Shown here in pieces: positions 46,111-58,893 of a DNA stretch of 64,000 nt (its first letter is position 1; each line of letters begins with the position of its first letter). A program made the position numbers and the translations under genes. Source of the stretch: Triatoma infestans (lineage: Eukaryota > Arthropoda > Insecta > Hemiptera > Reduviidae); assembly GCA_011037195.1 (NCBI GenBank), contig JAAEAF010003552.1, positions 53,837 to 117,836 on the forward strand, written 5' to 3'. A model generated the notes under the pieces. That model made no database searches and was not told the origin of the DNA. It saw nothing but the letters and a program-made list of their open reading frames with translations.

Positions 46111-46904
46111 GGATATATGGGTGTTCAACATTTTTTTTTTTTAATTACTTACATTACCTATCATTATTAGCAGCTTCGCAAGATAGAAATCATGAAGTAA
46201 GCCAGGAGGTAAAAACTTGCATCCCTCCCCTATAATTGAATATGTTAAATTAACAATAAATCGGTCACTGTGCACCCAGAGAAGGACTAAAAATAAGAGG
46301 TGTCCCGTTTGAAAATTAAGTGGTTACTTAACGGAAATTTTTATTATCTAAATAAAGGGTTCGGTTCAAAGGAAATGTCAATGAGTTAGCATCGATTCTT
46401 TGCTGGGTCATATATCTTAGTGATGTTTTAAGTACCAATACCAACATCAAATTTTTATAAATATAAATATAATATATAAAATATAAAAAGCCACACATTG
46501 GCATAGGCACATCAAATCGCAAAAAATAACGAATATGAATAACGCCGTCAGAGTGCAATGTGCAAAAACTTCGGGTAATATCGGGTAAGTTCGTTCAACG
46601 TTCAACGCACTAGTAAACCCCACTCTTATTTTAAAAAAGTTAATAAGAATATAAGAAATATACACATTTCTATGCTAACACAAAGAAATGTTCGTATATA
46701 TATATATAATTCTCCAGCGCGAACTGTAAGCCTCCAACTTCCAACATTTTACAGATCTCCTGGTATGTACATATATTATATGTTATACGTACAATTCACT
46801 ATAGTGCACAATTCATTAAACAACAAATTAGAGTGAGCTCATATACTGATATACGTGCCTATTCTTTTATGTCTGATTCTCAGATTTCATAAATTAATAT
46901 TTTT
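46111..46904. other. AT-rich intergenic DNA
   Basis: No gene. A short direct repeat (TTCGGGTAATATCGGGTAAG; GTTCAACGTTCAAC) lies at 46568-46604. Confidence 0.4.
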
Positions 46905-47868
46905 GCTTCCTCTTACTTCTGGTAAGAGGAAGTATTGTACTCGTGTCGAGTTTCCATCGGAAGTATCCGTTTTGAGGTCCCCAGAGTCCAAAAAATTGGT
47001 TTTTAGCAAATGGTCTCTCTCTTTCTCTCCCTCTCTCTTTGTGTTTGTTATATATATATATATGAACAGCATAGCTCAGAATCGAAAAGTCGTAGAAAGT
47101 TCAAACTTGATATCCCGTTTAGGTAACACCATGGGATCCGACAGTGGGTCATCTGTCAAAATTCTTCAACCGGAAGTACCACTTTACTAGTTGTTTTTTT
47201 TGTTTTTTTTGCGATTTCCTCAAAAATGGTTCCAACGATTTTCTTGAAACTTGGTATATTAAGTACAAATACAAAGAGCTACACTTTTATTTGATACATT
47301 TCTCCGCAAAAATTCATTTAAGGGCAGTTTTGGGGGAGGGCTGGGGTTTCATCTGAAGTGCTATTTCAGTTTATTAGACAATTTTGTCATCTAAATAATG
47401 TTTATTAGTAATAAATGTGTTGTTGAAATTCCGAATTTGAAAAAAAATCGGATGACCGGAAGTGCGTTTACTTTACCACTTTACTAAATGATTTTTTTCA
47501 CTTTTTCGCGATTTTCTTGAAATTTCTTATATAAACTACATATACGATATAAAGATGTACAACTTTTAATTAAAACATTTCTTTGGAAAAATTCATTTAA
47601 GGGCACTTTTAGGGGAGGAGTGGGGGGTTATATATTATGTTTTTCTCTAAAGTCCTATCATAGTTGATTATACAATTCTGTCGTCCAAACAAAATTAGAT
47701 GGAAATAAATAGATGGCCGAAATTCCGAGTTTCAAGAAACTTAGTAAACCGGAAGTGCGCTTTTACTGAACAGGCTTTTATTAAGTTTGGTAAACTAACT
47801 ATAGTATTTGTCAATTATAGTTTTAAAAACTGGAGTAAGAGAAAGTTGTGTGAGTGTTTCACACCAGA
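46905..47868 (+). repeat. Full-length family A copy A13
   Basis: A perfect hairpin CTTCCTCTTAC-TTCTG-GTAAGAGGAAG starts the element. A TATA microsatellite replaces TG at 47050-47063. It carries three modules (third shortened) and ends TTTCACACCAGA. Confidence 0.88.
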
Positions 47869-49180
47869 TTTTAATGTTTGTAACTAATATAAAAATGAAA
47901 ATATTTTTTTGAAATTGAAATAAGAAATAAAATAAAAATATCAAAATTTGTTACTTTTTATTTAATTTTTTTTTTTTCAAATAGCTGGGGGGTTCAGACG
48001 CGCAATCGCGAAATGCCAGTAGCCGCCACTGAGTGGGGGGGGGACAACTACTAACCTACCAATCCAGGCAGGTACCATAAGTGATTACATTGAAGTCCAG
48101 AAGATCGCGCCATTACATTGAACCAATTGCTGCAGAAATAACATTTGAAATTTAACGTCACAAATACTTCGCAGTTAAAAAAAATTATTTTTTTGGAGGG
48201 GGAAAATGTTTCGTTTAAAAATGATGATAGGTTTATAATAACGATCCAGTTAGCATGCCAAGTTTAAGGCAAATCATTATCTATGTCATCTATGATACAT
48301 GGTAGATTCGTCGGATTTTCAACCATCGTCAGAATAAAGGTTTGCAATCAATTCGTGTAGAGAGAGATGTTTTTAACTATATTTTTATATCACAAACGAC
48401 AATAGCTGATTGATTCTTGTAATAGTTTTCGAGAAACCCCAAAAAAACTCAAAAACCTATTCTGTACAGTCTATTGATAAAACAGTAAATTAGAAGTCGT
48501 TATTTTCTTTGCAAACTATGTAAAATTTGCTGCAGGATCAAAATTGTCGTTAGGAACACTTAATGTGTCGTACCAAATACATATATATTTGTCATAATTT
48601 ATTGAGATACATTTTTTGCACTGAATAAGCAAAACCAATTTTTGATAGAATGAGTTTTTATTTCCATGTGTAAAATACCCATGATTACATAAATAATTTT
48701 CTTCTCGGGATATGATAGAACATTACGATCTTGAAAATCTATTTCTTTTAAAAATTTCTTAACCTAGAATATTTCTAGTCAAGCTGTTTATTATTAATTC
48801 AGACAATTCAATAGGACAGTGTTCATTTTATATAAATGTTTATGGACATTTGTGCGCAAACATTATTTTACATTTATATATAATTGTAAAGTAGAATGTT
48901 CCTTGTTTAAAAAATGTGTTCATATCAGGGGCAACATTTGTTCCAAAACGAAGCAGCTGTTTGAGGCCACATGTTTGAAAATTAATATTAGACGAGAATG
49001 CTTTTCATTGATTTGAAATGTTAGTTGAATCTATGCAAATGTTTTTAAAAAAAAGAAGAAGTAAAAATACAAAATATAGAATGTCATGCATATTTCTTAC
49101 ATCCACTTGATGAACCTTCATCTTATCGACATACATGTCTGTGGAATTGTTCAATTAATTGGGTTTTTCTTGATACTTTA
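47869..49180. other. Spacer with family B fragment
   Basis: Family B sequence lies at about 48060-48310 (AAGTGATTACATTGAAGTCC, TTTGAAATTTAACGTC). A degraded hammerhead-like motif is at 48311-48335 on the minus strand (CTGACGATGG, no GAAA). The rest is AT-rich. Confidence 0.45.
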
Positions 49181-50196
49181 TTACTTTCTCTTACTCCTAG
49201 TAAGAGGAAGTATTGTAATCGTGTCAAATTTTCGATAACGAGTTTTCACCGGAAATATCCGTTTGAGGTCCCCTGATCCAAAAAAGTGGTTTTTAGCAAA
49301 TGGTCTGTGTGTGTGTGTGTGTCCGTCCGTGTGTCCGTGTGTGTGTGTGTGTGTGTATGTGAACAGCATAGCTCAAAAACGAAAAATCGTAGATAGTTGA
49401 AATTTGATATTCCGTTTAGAGGTCACCATGGGATCTGACTGTACGTTATCTGTAAAAATTCCTCAACCGGAAGTACCACTTTACTAGTTGGATTTTTTAC
49501 TTTTTTGCGATTTTCTCAAAAATGGCTCCGACGATTTTCTTTAAACTTTAAACATCAACCACACATACAAAGAGCTACAACTTTTATTAGAAACATTTCT
49601 CCGGGAAAATGCATTGAAGGGCACTTTTGGTGGAGGGGGATGGGGTTAGGTGTCCATTAACAAGTGCTATTTCAGTTATTAGACAATTCTGTCATCTAAA
49701 TAATGTTAATTAGAATTAAATATGTTGTTGAAATTCGAGTTTCGAAAAAAAATCGGAAACCGGAAGGCGTTTACTTTACCACTTTACTAAGATTTATTCA
49801 CTTTTTCGCAATTTTCAAAAAATGGCTCCGACGCTCTTTTTGAAAACTGCGCTATAAACTAAATATGCAAAGATCGAAAACCTTTTATCTAAAACTTTCC
49901 TCTGGGAAATTTCTTTTAAGAGCACTTTTAGGGGAGGGGGTGGGGTTAGATTTTCATCAAAGTGCTATCCTAGGTCATTATACAATTCTATCATCCAAAC
50001 ATAATTAGTTAGAAATAAATAGATGGCTGAAATTCCGAGTTTCAAGAAAATTAGTAAGCCGGAAGTGCGCTTTTACTGAACAGTTTTTTCAGTTTTCGAC
50101 GAATTTCATTAAATTGGTACACAAACTATAAAATTTGTCAATTATCATTTTGAGAACGGCGAGGTAAGAGAAAGTTGTGTGAGTGTTTCCACCAGA
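49181..50196 (+). repeat. Full-length family A copy A14
   Basis: Hairpin CTCTTACT-CCT-AGTAAGAG at its start, long TG/TCCG microsatellite 49306-49358, modules beginning CCGG at 49467, 49760 and 50059, end ACCAGA. Confidence 0.9.
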
Positions 50197-50459
50197 TTTT
50201 TTTTTTTTTAGTTTGCAATTACTGCATAACATAAAAAAAACCAGCAGTCTTTGATTTGTGTCTGCACTTGTTTGTTTGCGTTAAAAAAAAAAAAAAATGG
50301 ATGGATTTGTTTACATTTGAAAACCTCTCATATAAACGAATTTCTGATCGTTTTAGTTAAATTAATACAAATTTTTCCAAATACAATAAGTATTTTATTT
50401 TATATTTACAATTCCTGTATACAGGAATTTGATTAAAATCCCCAAAACACTGATCACTC
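50197..50459. other. AT-rich spacer
   Basis: T and A runs; nothing recognised. Confidence 0.4.
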
Positions 50460-51340
50460 CTTTTCTAAGAGCTTTTTCTAAGATAAGATAGAATAAGTTT
50501 ATTTATAAATAAATAACATACAATATAAACATAAAGAAGAAAGAAATTTCCGCTTCACTGTCTATACACATAGACATTCTATAAAATTGGCTCATAATAA
50601 AATTACTATTAATGGGAAAATAAACTATTAAAACACGTAACTAAAGAAAAACATTTTTTAGCATTTTGTGTTTATAACTTACAGAACTTAGATTATAATT
50701 AAAAATATTTAAGAGGATGGGGGCTATATTTTCACAAGGGGAGATAAATTTTTTCTTCAGGATATAATTAAATTGTAGATAATTGCTGTTGACGTCAAGT
50801 GCCGCATGCATGCAGTCGATAGGTAGTTAGTAAGACAAGTGTTCGACCAGACAGGAGATGCATATAGTAGAAAAGACAGAATATATAAATAGTAATGTTT
50901 TGTTCAGGAAGTTCAAATTAGAATTTGTGCTTAGAAGTGGGAATAGACGGTACATGGTCTCTTGTATTTATATGTATTTAATGATTTGTATTTATATGTT
51001 TGGTGAAGGTCAGTCTGAAGTCTAACCCCACTCTTAGATAACTTATTTAGCTCTGGAAAGGGAATTTCCATTACATTTAACAAAATGTATCACTTGTTGT
51101 CTTCTGCAGGTAAACAGAATAACTTTGGTTAGTTGCTTTAATTCTACATTTGTTGAAATATATAAAACTTTTTTCTTATGTAGTCATAGTGAGGGATTGT
51201 AGTGGAGATAAACAAGACAAATTGTCTTGGGCCTCTGATAGTAAGACGGTGTCCGCAAACTGATGTATAATTAAATATTTTCATAATCTGAAGAGACCAG
51301 GGTATTCTTTTCTTTCCAGTTTATTAAAAATTATTTTTAT
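50460..51340 (-). pseudogene. LINE reverse transcriptase C-terminal remnant
   Basis: Minus-strand frames give KKRIPWSLQ near 51320, RPRQFVLF, and LFPLLSTNSNLNFLNKTLL with IYSVFSTICISCLVEHLS (about 50940-50840). This corresponds to the LYPLL...NK-LLY-S---YA-PVWSN region C-terminal to the RT catalytic core in Jockey-like LINEs. Heavily mutated and without the catalytic box. Confidence 0.6.
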
Positions 51341-51446
51341 TTTTTTAAACCCTTAGCGGCATCATTAAAGTTTATTTAAGACTATGAACTTCTTCCTTAA
51401 TATAGTAAATGAAATTGGTTTAAAAAAAGTTTTCATTTCATATTTA

Positions 51447-51571
51447 TTACTTTCTCTTACTCCTAGTAAGAGCGAGTATTGTAATCATATCAAATTTTCG
51501 ATATCGAGTTTTAACCGGAAATATCCGTCTTGAGGTCCCCTGAGTCCAAAAAAGTGGTTTTTAGAAAATGT

Positions 51572-51602
<31 letters not shown>

Positions 51603-52421
51603 AACAGCATAGCTCAAAAACGAAAAATCGTAGAAAGTTCAAACTTGATATTCCGTTTAGGTATCACCATGGGATCCGACAGTAGGTCATCTGTCAAAAT
51701 GTCTCTACCGTCAAAATTTCACTTCACTGAGTTTTTTTTTTTTTTCACTTTTTTGCAATTTTCCCAAAAATGGCTCCGACGATTTTCTTCAAACTTGGCA
51801 TATCAACTACACATACAAAAATCTACAACTTTTATTTGAAACATTTCTCTGGGAAAATTCATTTAAGGGCACTTTTGGGGAAGGGATGAGATTAGGTGTT
51901 CCTCTAAAAGTGCTATTTAAGTTTACTATAGAATTGTGTCATCTAAATAATATTAATTAGAATTAAATGTGTTACTGAAATTCCGAGTTTGAAAAAAAAA
52001 TTGGATGACCGGAAGTGCGTTTTTACTGAAGTGTATTATTCAGTTTTCTGGTATTTTCTTGAAAACGGCTCCAACTATTTTCTTTAAACTAGGCATGTGA
52101 ACTACACATACAAAGAGCTTTATTTGAAACATTTCTCCTTGTAAAGTCATTTAAGGGGGCTTTTGGGAGAGGGCTGGGCTTATGTTTTTTGATCATACAA
52201 TTTTACCATCCAAACAAAATTAATTAGAAATAAATAGATGGCCAAAATTCTGCGTTTCAAGACAATCAGTAAACCGGAAGTATGTTTTTGCTGAACAGTT
52301 TTTACAGTTTTCGACGAACTCCAACGAATTTCATTAAATTTCGTACACTAACTACAAAATTTGTCAATTACTATTTTGAAAACTGTAGTAAGAGAGAGTT
52401 GTGTGAGTGTATCACACCAGA
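51447..52421 (+). repeat. Full-length family A copy A15
   Basis: It starts TTACTTTCTCTTACTCCTAG, has TG repeats at 51570-51602 (giving a spurious MCMCVCVC frame), three modules, and ends ATCACACCAGA. Confidence 0.88.
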
Positions 52422-53772
52422 TTTTTTTTTTATAAGAGTAATAAACAAGAAGCATACAGAATTTAGGATTATATACACAAAATGTACTTTCCAATAAATA
52501 TAGAGATTTTGTTATGTCTACCACAGCGTTTAGTAATCATTTTTGGTGATGTTCATTTTGATTGCGTACCCCATTGATAATGTCCATACTCTTTAGGGCA
52601 TTATGGTATTTTCCATCATAATAGAAGTGAATGAAATGTGTAACGCAATAGAAGAGATCTGTTTATAACTTGTCATACATGCTATATCTTATTAGTATGA
52701 TCATTTACATTGCATTTTTTATTTTATTGAAACGATTGCAGAAAAAAACATGGATTAAGTGTTTTTATCATTTGACGTAGTTTTTCCTCTCACGTTTTTT
52801 TCACTTGTGAGACACATGGACTCGAATGATAAAAAACCCTGATTTATCTACTATCAAATAAATATTTTTATATTTTTTTTTTTTGTATACTGTTTGTACG
52901 ATAGTACTATTTATTTAATAGATAATGTTTATCATTAGTATTTGTTTAAATTATTTATTTTTTAATGACATCATATACTTAAGAAAGAACCGGAATAAAA
53001 AATATCTTGGACCCGGTTAGGATTTAATTCGTCACTCGGTAGACACATGTTTGGCAAGTGTGTTGGGTCTGTAAATGAGAATATGAAGACTTTAGTGACG
53101 TCAGTAAATAAAGAACAACATGATTTGAGTTTTAGGCCATTTATAGATATATTTGAAAAGATTACGATCCTGTCCAATGTGTGTGACCGAACCCTCGGTG
53201 ATCTCATACCGAAATTGTATTATTGATCGCGACGATTCATTTACTAATTTTTTTTTTTGACAAGATAGAAGTATATTTAGAAGTAAAAAATCTACAAACA
53301 TTAAGAGCATTCCCATTAAATTACTATTCTGAGGAAATGTTTCCAAGGAAAAGGACACCCAGTGCATTAGCTTAGTTTACGTTCATCAAAGCGAAAAAGT
53401 GAAGTTAGATTTAAATTAATAACAAAAAAATCTAAATAAAATGAATATCCCATTATTGTATTAGGAAAGCTTTTTTTTTCAGAATAATTGAAATATTATC
53501 TATAACTGGGCGAATATGTAATGTACGTTTCATTTACGTTTTTTGTAGGGCGTTTATGATGACCATAGAATATACCAGTTCTTCCAAAAAATTCCGATTA
53601 CGCACAAGGATCAGTGACAAAAACAAAATATATATACATATAAAACCATTAACTTTAATTTTAAAAAATCTGAGAGAGAAACATTCAGACTTTATCTTAA
53701 CGCAATTTACAAAGTTATTTATGGACAAATTTCGTTCGAAAACGGAACATTACAAAATTTTTAGCTAAATTT
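52422..53772. other. AT-rich spacer, possible old elements
   Basis: A less AT-rich patch at 52975-53230 has minus-strand open frames with no recognised domain. Bases 53640-53700 carry a faint family A phrase (AGAGAGAAACATTCAGACTT). Confidence 0.35.
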
Positions 53773-54000
53773 GTCCTCATGCGTTGGTCTAGTGGCTAGC
53801 GCACTCGCCTTTCTTGCGAGAATTCAGGGTTCGATTCCCATGAGGACAAAGTCGGTGTTGATCCAGTATTGTGATAAAAACTGGGAAGCTACAGTTAGTA
53901 GCGCCCTAGGTAGCGAAAGCCGGAACTAAACGGCGTGCTTACCACAAGCCTCCTTATTCAAATCGCCGTCTGACAAGCCTTGGCAACAAGGGCTGTAGTC
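53773..54000 (+). mobile_element. tRNA-Glu-derived SINE, intact cloverleaf
   Basis: The acceptor arms TCCTCAT and ATGAGGA pair perfectly, the anticodon stem CTCGC/GCGAG encloses CTTTCTT (anticodon UUC, Glu), and the B box is GGTTCGATTCCCA. SINE body follows directly, so this is not a tRNA gene. The tail is slightly shorter than in the other copies. Confidence 0.9.
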
Positions 54001-54059
54001 AATATAGTTTTACTTTTTTTTTTTAGTTAAATTTATTATTATGCTCTTGGTAGTAGTAA

Positions 54060-54715
54060 AATGGCACTGTTGAGGAATGCGTGATTTTTTAACTCTCCAG
54101 GTAAACTTTAAAAAATCCCTTGACATTTTTATCGAAAAAATCGTCCATTGTAGTCCGGAAATGTAACTTTCCGATCAACCAATTTTCTTCAAATTCCTTG
54201 GCAATGCAAATAATACTTATTAATATTGCATAGATGTTATAATCGTATAATCGTAATATTGCATAGATGTTATAATCGTATTGCGAAATGACATTTTTAA
54301 GGCCCAGACCCTTCATAAAAATAAATTTTCTGTCCCCCCCCACACCAGTTTTAAATACCAGTGATAAAGCTAAATATATGATTGAGTGTATACGAAGTTT
54401 AAAGGAAGTCGCTGGAGCCATTATTGGAAAAGATCGTAAAAAAAAAAAGAAAAAGAAAAATGTATCAGCAAAGTGGGGCTTCCGCTTGAATGTTTATCAG
54501 AATTTTTTTGTCGAATTCTCGAAAGAATCTAAACTAAATTTAAAGTTTAAACTTCCGGGGATTTTCTGTTTTTTGAAGTTTTGCTGATCACACACTTAAA
54601 CAGACCAATTATTAAATATCATATTTTGGAACTCCGGGAACCTTAAAACATGTATTTCCAGTGAAAACTCAAATACGAAACTTTGACAACTCACATTTCC
54701 CTAAAATCTCCTAAA
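54060..54715 (-). repeat. Diverged family A copy A16
   Basis: Reverse-order landmarks: TTTCCGATCAACCAATTTTC, GAAGTTTAAAGGAAGTCGC, TATTTCCAGTGAAAACTC, ACTTTGACAACTCAC. An internal tandem duplication lies at 54223-54281. Confidence 0.6.
54223..54281. repeat. Short tandem duplication, about 33-bp unit
   Basis: AATATTGCATAGATGTTATA plus ATCGTAT occurs twice with an AATCGT spacer, an exact local duplication. Confidence 0.85.
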
Positions 54716-54814
54716 ATCGAGTTTTTTTTAAAAAAAAAAGTTCATACAACTATATGTTAAGCTCGTATATGTGCAATCAGCATTTCAAGTTTAAATAAAT
54801 CGTTGGCACTTAAA

Positions 54815-55640
54815 GATTTCAGAAAATCTTTTGACAGTGTCAGAAAATCATTCATTAAAGTCACATTCCAGTACTCTGTTCTTCAAACTACTAATTTTAG
54901 CAAGACATTTAAACAAAATTTGAGTTGGTAGAATCTTCATTGAATTCAAATGACACTTTAGAGATGGCAGAGTTCTCCAACAATCCACTAGGATTAATTT
55001 TCCTGAAAAAAGTTTCTAGTGAAAATGAATGAAAGATATTTAATATTATGTGAAGTTTAAAAAAAAAATTTCGTTGTTTCAAACTAATATAAAGTTAGCA
55101 GTGATGTGCGGAAGTTGAACTGGGAGCCTCAAAGTCACAAGTGTTTGCTCATAACTATACCAGCTCCAGCCTTATCTCCCTGTCTTTAAAATTATAACAC
55201 TGGGTTTCAAGAGGGTGGAGATGAATGATAGTCGTTTGATATTTTTTATTCCTTTAAAAGCTTTCGGTTAGGTCTCCTCTTCATGAAAATTGTTTTTTCA
55301 CTTTCTTTAGAGATGTTTTTAAAGCAGTTTCCGATGAAATCGCAACAAATTGAAAAAACAAAACAAAACAGGAAAGTCACCTTCACGATAATCAGATTTT
55401 GAGAACATCTGTATAGGTTGAGGTTATAACCTTAACTGACAGTAAAGTTTGGGCTTTATGTGTTTATTGTTTTAGAGATATTTTATTCGTACGCATACAT
55501 ACAAATAGACTGATCTGTAAAAGTACTTTTTTCTCTTACTTAAAGATAATCAAAACACGTATTTTCTGGTGAAAATTCAATCGAAAAATCTGACACCATC
55601 ACAATTACTTTCATACAGCATTAAGAGAAAGTAATAATTT
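54815..55640 (-). repeat. Diverged family A copy A17 with tRNA-like insertion
   Basis: CATTCCAGTACTCTGTTCTTC begins the module and TTTTCTGGTGAAAATTCAATC the hairpin-proximal part; it ends CATTAAGAGAAAGTAA. About 55090-55200 is foreign to the family. Confidence 0.55.
55090..55200 (-). mobile_element. Possible tRNA-derived SINE fragment
   Basis: On the minus strand GAGCTGGTATAGTTATGAGC resembles an A-box region and CCCAGTTCAACTTCC a degraded B box at the normal spacing. Confidence 0.35.
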
Positions 55641-57419
55641 ACTTAAACGTTAATTGAGTTCAAAACCGTAAAGACAGTTGAGTATATAGTATCTACAACA
55701 CATATTTGTTTGTTTACATCTTCCACTTATCTTGTAACCTTTAGTATGGTGGAAATAATATGTTCTGTCTACGTTGAAATTTTGGTCCTCAAAAAATTTA
55801 AAGTACTTGCAAAAAATACAACGAAATTAAAGATCTGTTATTTGTTGAACTTTTGCTGATTAAATATGAAGCGATGGAGATGATTAAGTAACCCCCAGTT
55901 TAGATATCCATTGCTTTATATTAAATTTTACTAATTTAAACATGAGTTATAGTCTGTTATAGGCAGAATAAACAAAAAAAAAATCCTATTTTTAATTAAT
56001 ACATGTATATATATCGTCTACATTTTAATATTTGTGATTAAGTGTAGTTAGTTGAATTATTTTAATACTTAAATCTTAAAATTCTTTCATTTATCTTCTG
56101 ATCTTACAGTATGTTGGAATGATGGAGTACTTTGATGATGCAACATAAATTTTGTATAACTCACACTACAGACGTCGTCATCCCATATATTTTGTTAAAT
56201 ACTAATTTTATGTACATTTAGTGACTCATTAAATTATTAAATTTGCAAATGAAGATATATTTAATATGTAATATGGGTAATTTATTAGAATTAAGCTGGG
56301 TTAATTAAGGATGGAATATTTTTTTAACATGTTTGAAGGTCTGATAAAATTTAAGTTGTAAAAATTGGTCTCTTTTCCAAATTAATTAGGAAAATATTTT
56401 AATTTTTTTTTTTTGCTAAATTAGTTAAATCATAATTTTTATTTATTCGATAATTTATAATTGAAATATATTTAATTAATTGTTATATATTTAATTAATA
56501 GTCCATTATGTTTAATATAAATTAGTGATAAAGCAAAATGTTTCTATTATAAAGGCAGATTTTTACAAATTAAATATAGAAAGTTAGTTATTAGGCCCTC
56601 CTTTTTTTTTTCTAATTAGAGCAGTAACGATTTTTAATGAAATTTAAAAATATTTTGTGATATTGTTTATTACCCCGTTTTGTAAAATGAATGTAATTAT
56701 TAATTAAACGATGGAATGAATATTCATCATTTAACTTTATCAATTTATAGATTTTATTACAAATTTCATTGCAGCTAAATTAATTATTTTATAATTCTGT
56801 TTTATAAAAAAACAAAACAAATATATTGTTGTGATAGCTTGAATTAGCGTTACATAAAATTATGTATTTTTTTTTTTTCTATTAAATGAATTATTCTGGA
56901 AGAGGATAGTGGCAATCGTGTGGATATTGTTAATTGCGTCACTATAATTAATGATGATACAAAGAATTTCCTGTTTTTAAATGTTGATTTGGCAGCTAGT
57001 TGTTTACAATAGACTGCAAACAGCTCTTTCAAAAGAAAAATAAATTAAAGAAAAAAACAAATGTAAACAGTTGATTTGTAAATGCGAGTTTTTGTTTAGA
57101 TTATCTTTAGTGATAGTGAGGATGTCTTCAAAATATATATGTGAATATATCGATTTATATTACCATATAGTTACGTCAAAGGACGTATCAAATTACTTTC
57201 TCTACTGCTACATTGAAAGTAATGCATTCGTCACATGAGTGTCAGATTTTAGAAATTGATTCTCAAATACGTCATATTGTTCCCTTGTATGCGAAAAAAG
57301 TTCCTATAAATGATCTGTTGTTGTGGCTTCTGAAAAGAAAACTGGTCTATCTAGAACTGCAGCGTGGCTGTAGTGGTTGAGTAAAGAAAAATCTGTGGAT
57401 AATAGAGGCTATGTCCACA
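55641..57419. other. AT-rich intergenic DNA
   Basis: No gene. Bases 56885-56985 are related to 59330-59440 (shared AATCGTGTGGATA and TGTTAATTGCGT). Confidence 0.45.
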
Positions 57420-58115
57420 CTTTATGACCAAGTGAGGTCATTGGTATCATGGAGGAGTGGAGGAGAGGTAGGGAGAAGTTTCAGAGGTGAGAATATTTTC
57501 TGATAGTCTTTGAATAAGCCGTGCTGGAGTTCGAAACTAGTGAGTGAATGTAGGAGAAGACCTAACGGCTTCGTTAGAGGAGTAGAGTGGGCTTGCCGGG
57601 TGCCCGGACATGCGGGAATAGAGGGCAATGAGAGGGCCTAGAGTAGGATCCACATGACAGTTTTGTGGTCCCTAGCCACCACTAGCCGTCACAAAGCAAA
57701 TTTGCGATAGAGAACTTAACAATGGAGCAAGATGGGATTTCGGGGAAACACTGGAGGAACATGGAGACTAACTCCAAGCAAAAAAATTTATAATAGGTAT
57801 AAGACATAGGAACTTGGAATATCTTCTCTTCCTGAATAGGATACTATTAAGAGTTTTGGTAGATGTATTGCATGGATACGCTTGCGTAGTCAGCCGTTAA
57901 TACAAAATAGGCAGAACATCTCCAGAAGGAGCTGGTCCTTTGTGTCTGAATTGTGACTGCTAGGCTGTTAGGGAATCGGTGTACTACTACCTAGGTCAGT
58001 GTCCCCATTTCGCTAATAGTAGATTTCAAAGATTTGGGAGGGAACGTTAGGAGGAGTTGGAGATTAAGGATATGCTGAGATATTGTAGCAAGACGGTGGA
58101 GGAGGCTTCTTAGAA
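57420..58115 (+). pseudogene. LINE 3' end with RNase H remnant
   Basis: Plus-strand frames give WACRVPGHAGIEGNERA at about 57588-57640, the RNase H motif W-PGH-GI-GNE-AD of LINE polyproteins. Further on come CLNCDC and then ESVYYYLGQCPHFANSRFQRF (about 57970-58035), which fits the C-x-x-C...H-x-x-x-C terminal zinc-like motif. After that the frame gives EIKDMLRYCSK. A T run follows at 58122. Stops interrupt the frame. Confidence 0.75.
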
Positions 58116-58853
58116 GAAACCTTTTTTTTTTTTTGTTGTGGGTCGATAGAGCATGTAGTCATAATGACAATAACATCCTTTTGGCGCTAATATCACAGCT
58201 GTCGATGCGCCGAAAAAAAACTGTTGATGGATCTGTATATGACTTCATAGTTCAGAAAAAAAGAAGATAAAAAGTCGCATTCCCATTAAACAAGATATTG
58301 CATTTTGGTATCAACATTCCAACGATGAGTGGATTCCTGTGGGATATAGGTTCCACAACACGACCTTTCAATCAGAATATTGGAGAATTTACAGTTTTTT
58401 CTTGCAAATTGCTCTGATGTTTTCAGTAAATAAATATAATGATTACACATATTTAAGATCTATCACTTTTTATAAACAATTTTTTGGATAAAATTGATTT
58501 TAGAGGCTTCTGGGGGGGGAACGATGACATTGACAATCTAAAGTGGCATTTCAACATGATTTACGATTCCTCCACTTTAATAATAATAATAAATAAATAA
58601 ATAAATCCTGGGGGAATCGAGAAATGCAGTGAGAGAAAATGTTTCAAAATAGTTATTAATAAAATGGAATTATATATAAATATAAAAATATTTTATTACA
58701 AAGAGGTTTTCCAAAATTATTAAATACAAGTGAAGCTAAATCTCTAGTCATAGAATAATTGTATAAAGTACATAGAATAAACATTATTGGAAAAAATCAC
58801 TTTCAAATTATAATATGATCTTTCAGTATTATTTCAACATTAGACGCAATACT
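58116..58853. other. Spacer with old repeat debris
   Basis: Bases 58495-58575 (TTGATTTTAGAGGCTTCTGG, GACATTGACAATCTAAAGTG) match 36560-36680. AATA microsatellite at 58580-58606. No gene. Confidence 0.4.
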
Positions 58854-58893
58854 AGCCTGAAGAAGCCTATTGTAATATGGGCGAAACGTCGGT
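58854..58893 (+). ncRNA. Hammerhead-like motif
   Basis: CTGAAGA (58857-58863), stem GCCTAT/ATGGGC, GAAA (58883-58886), then CGTC. A-C-G-U is again self-complementary. Stem I pairing is poor (C-G then mismatch). Confidence 0.4.

Noticed and set aside
51570..51839. 89-codon frame starting MCMCVCVC.
   Set aside because: It begins in a TG microsatellite and runs through family A modules; an artefact.
46905..52421. Three family A copies start 2276 and 2266 bases apart in the same orientation, suggesting a tandem segmental duplication.
   Set aside because: The sequences between them differ: family B debris in one interval and a LINE RT remnant in the other. The spacing is coincidence.
53773..53845. 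tRNA-Glu gene.
   Set aside because: The cloverleaf is followed by the SINE body seen at three other loci, so it is a SINE head.
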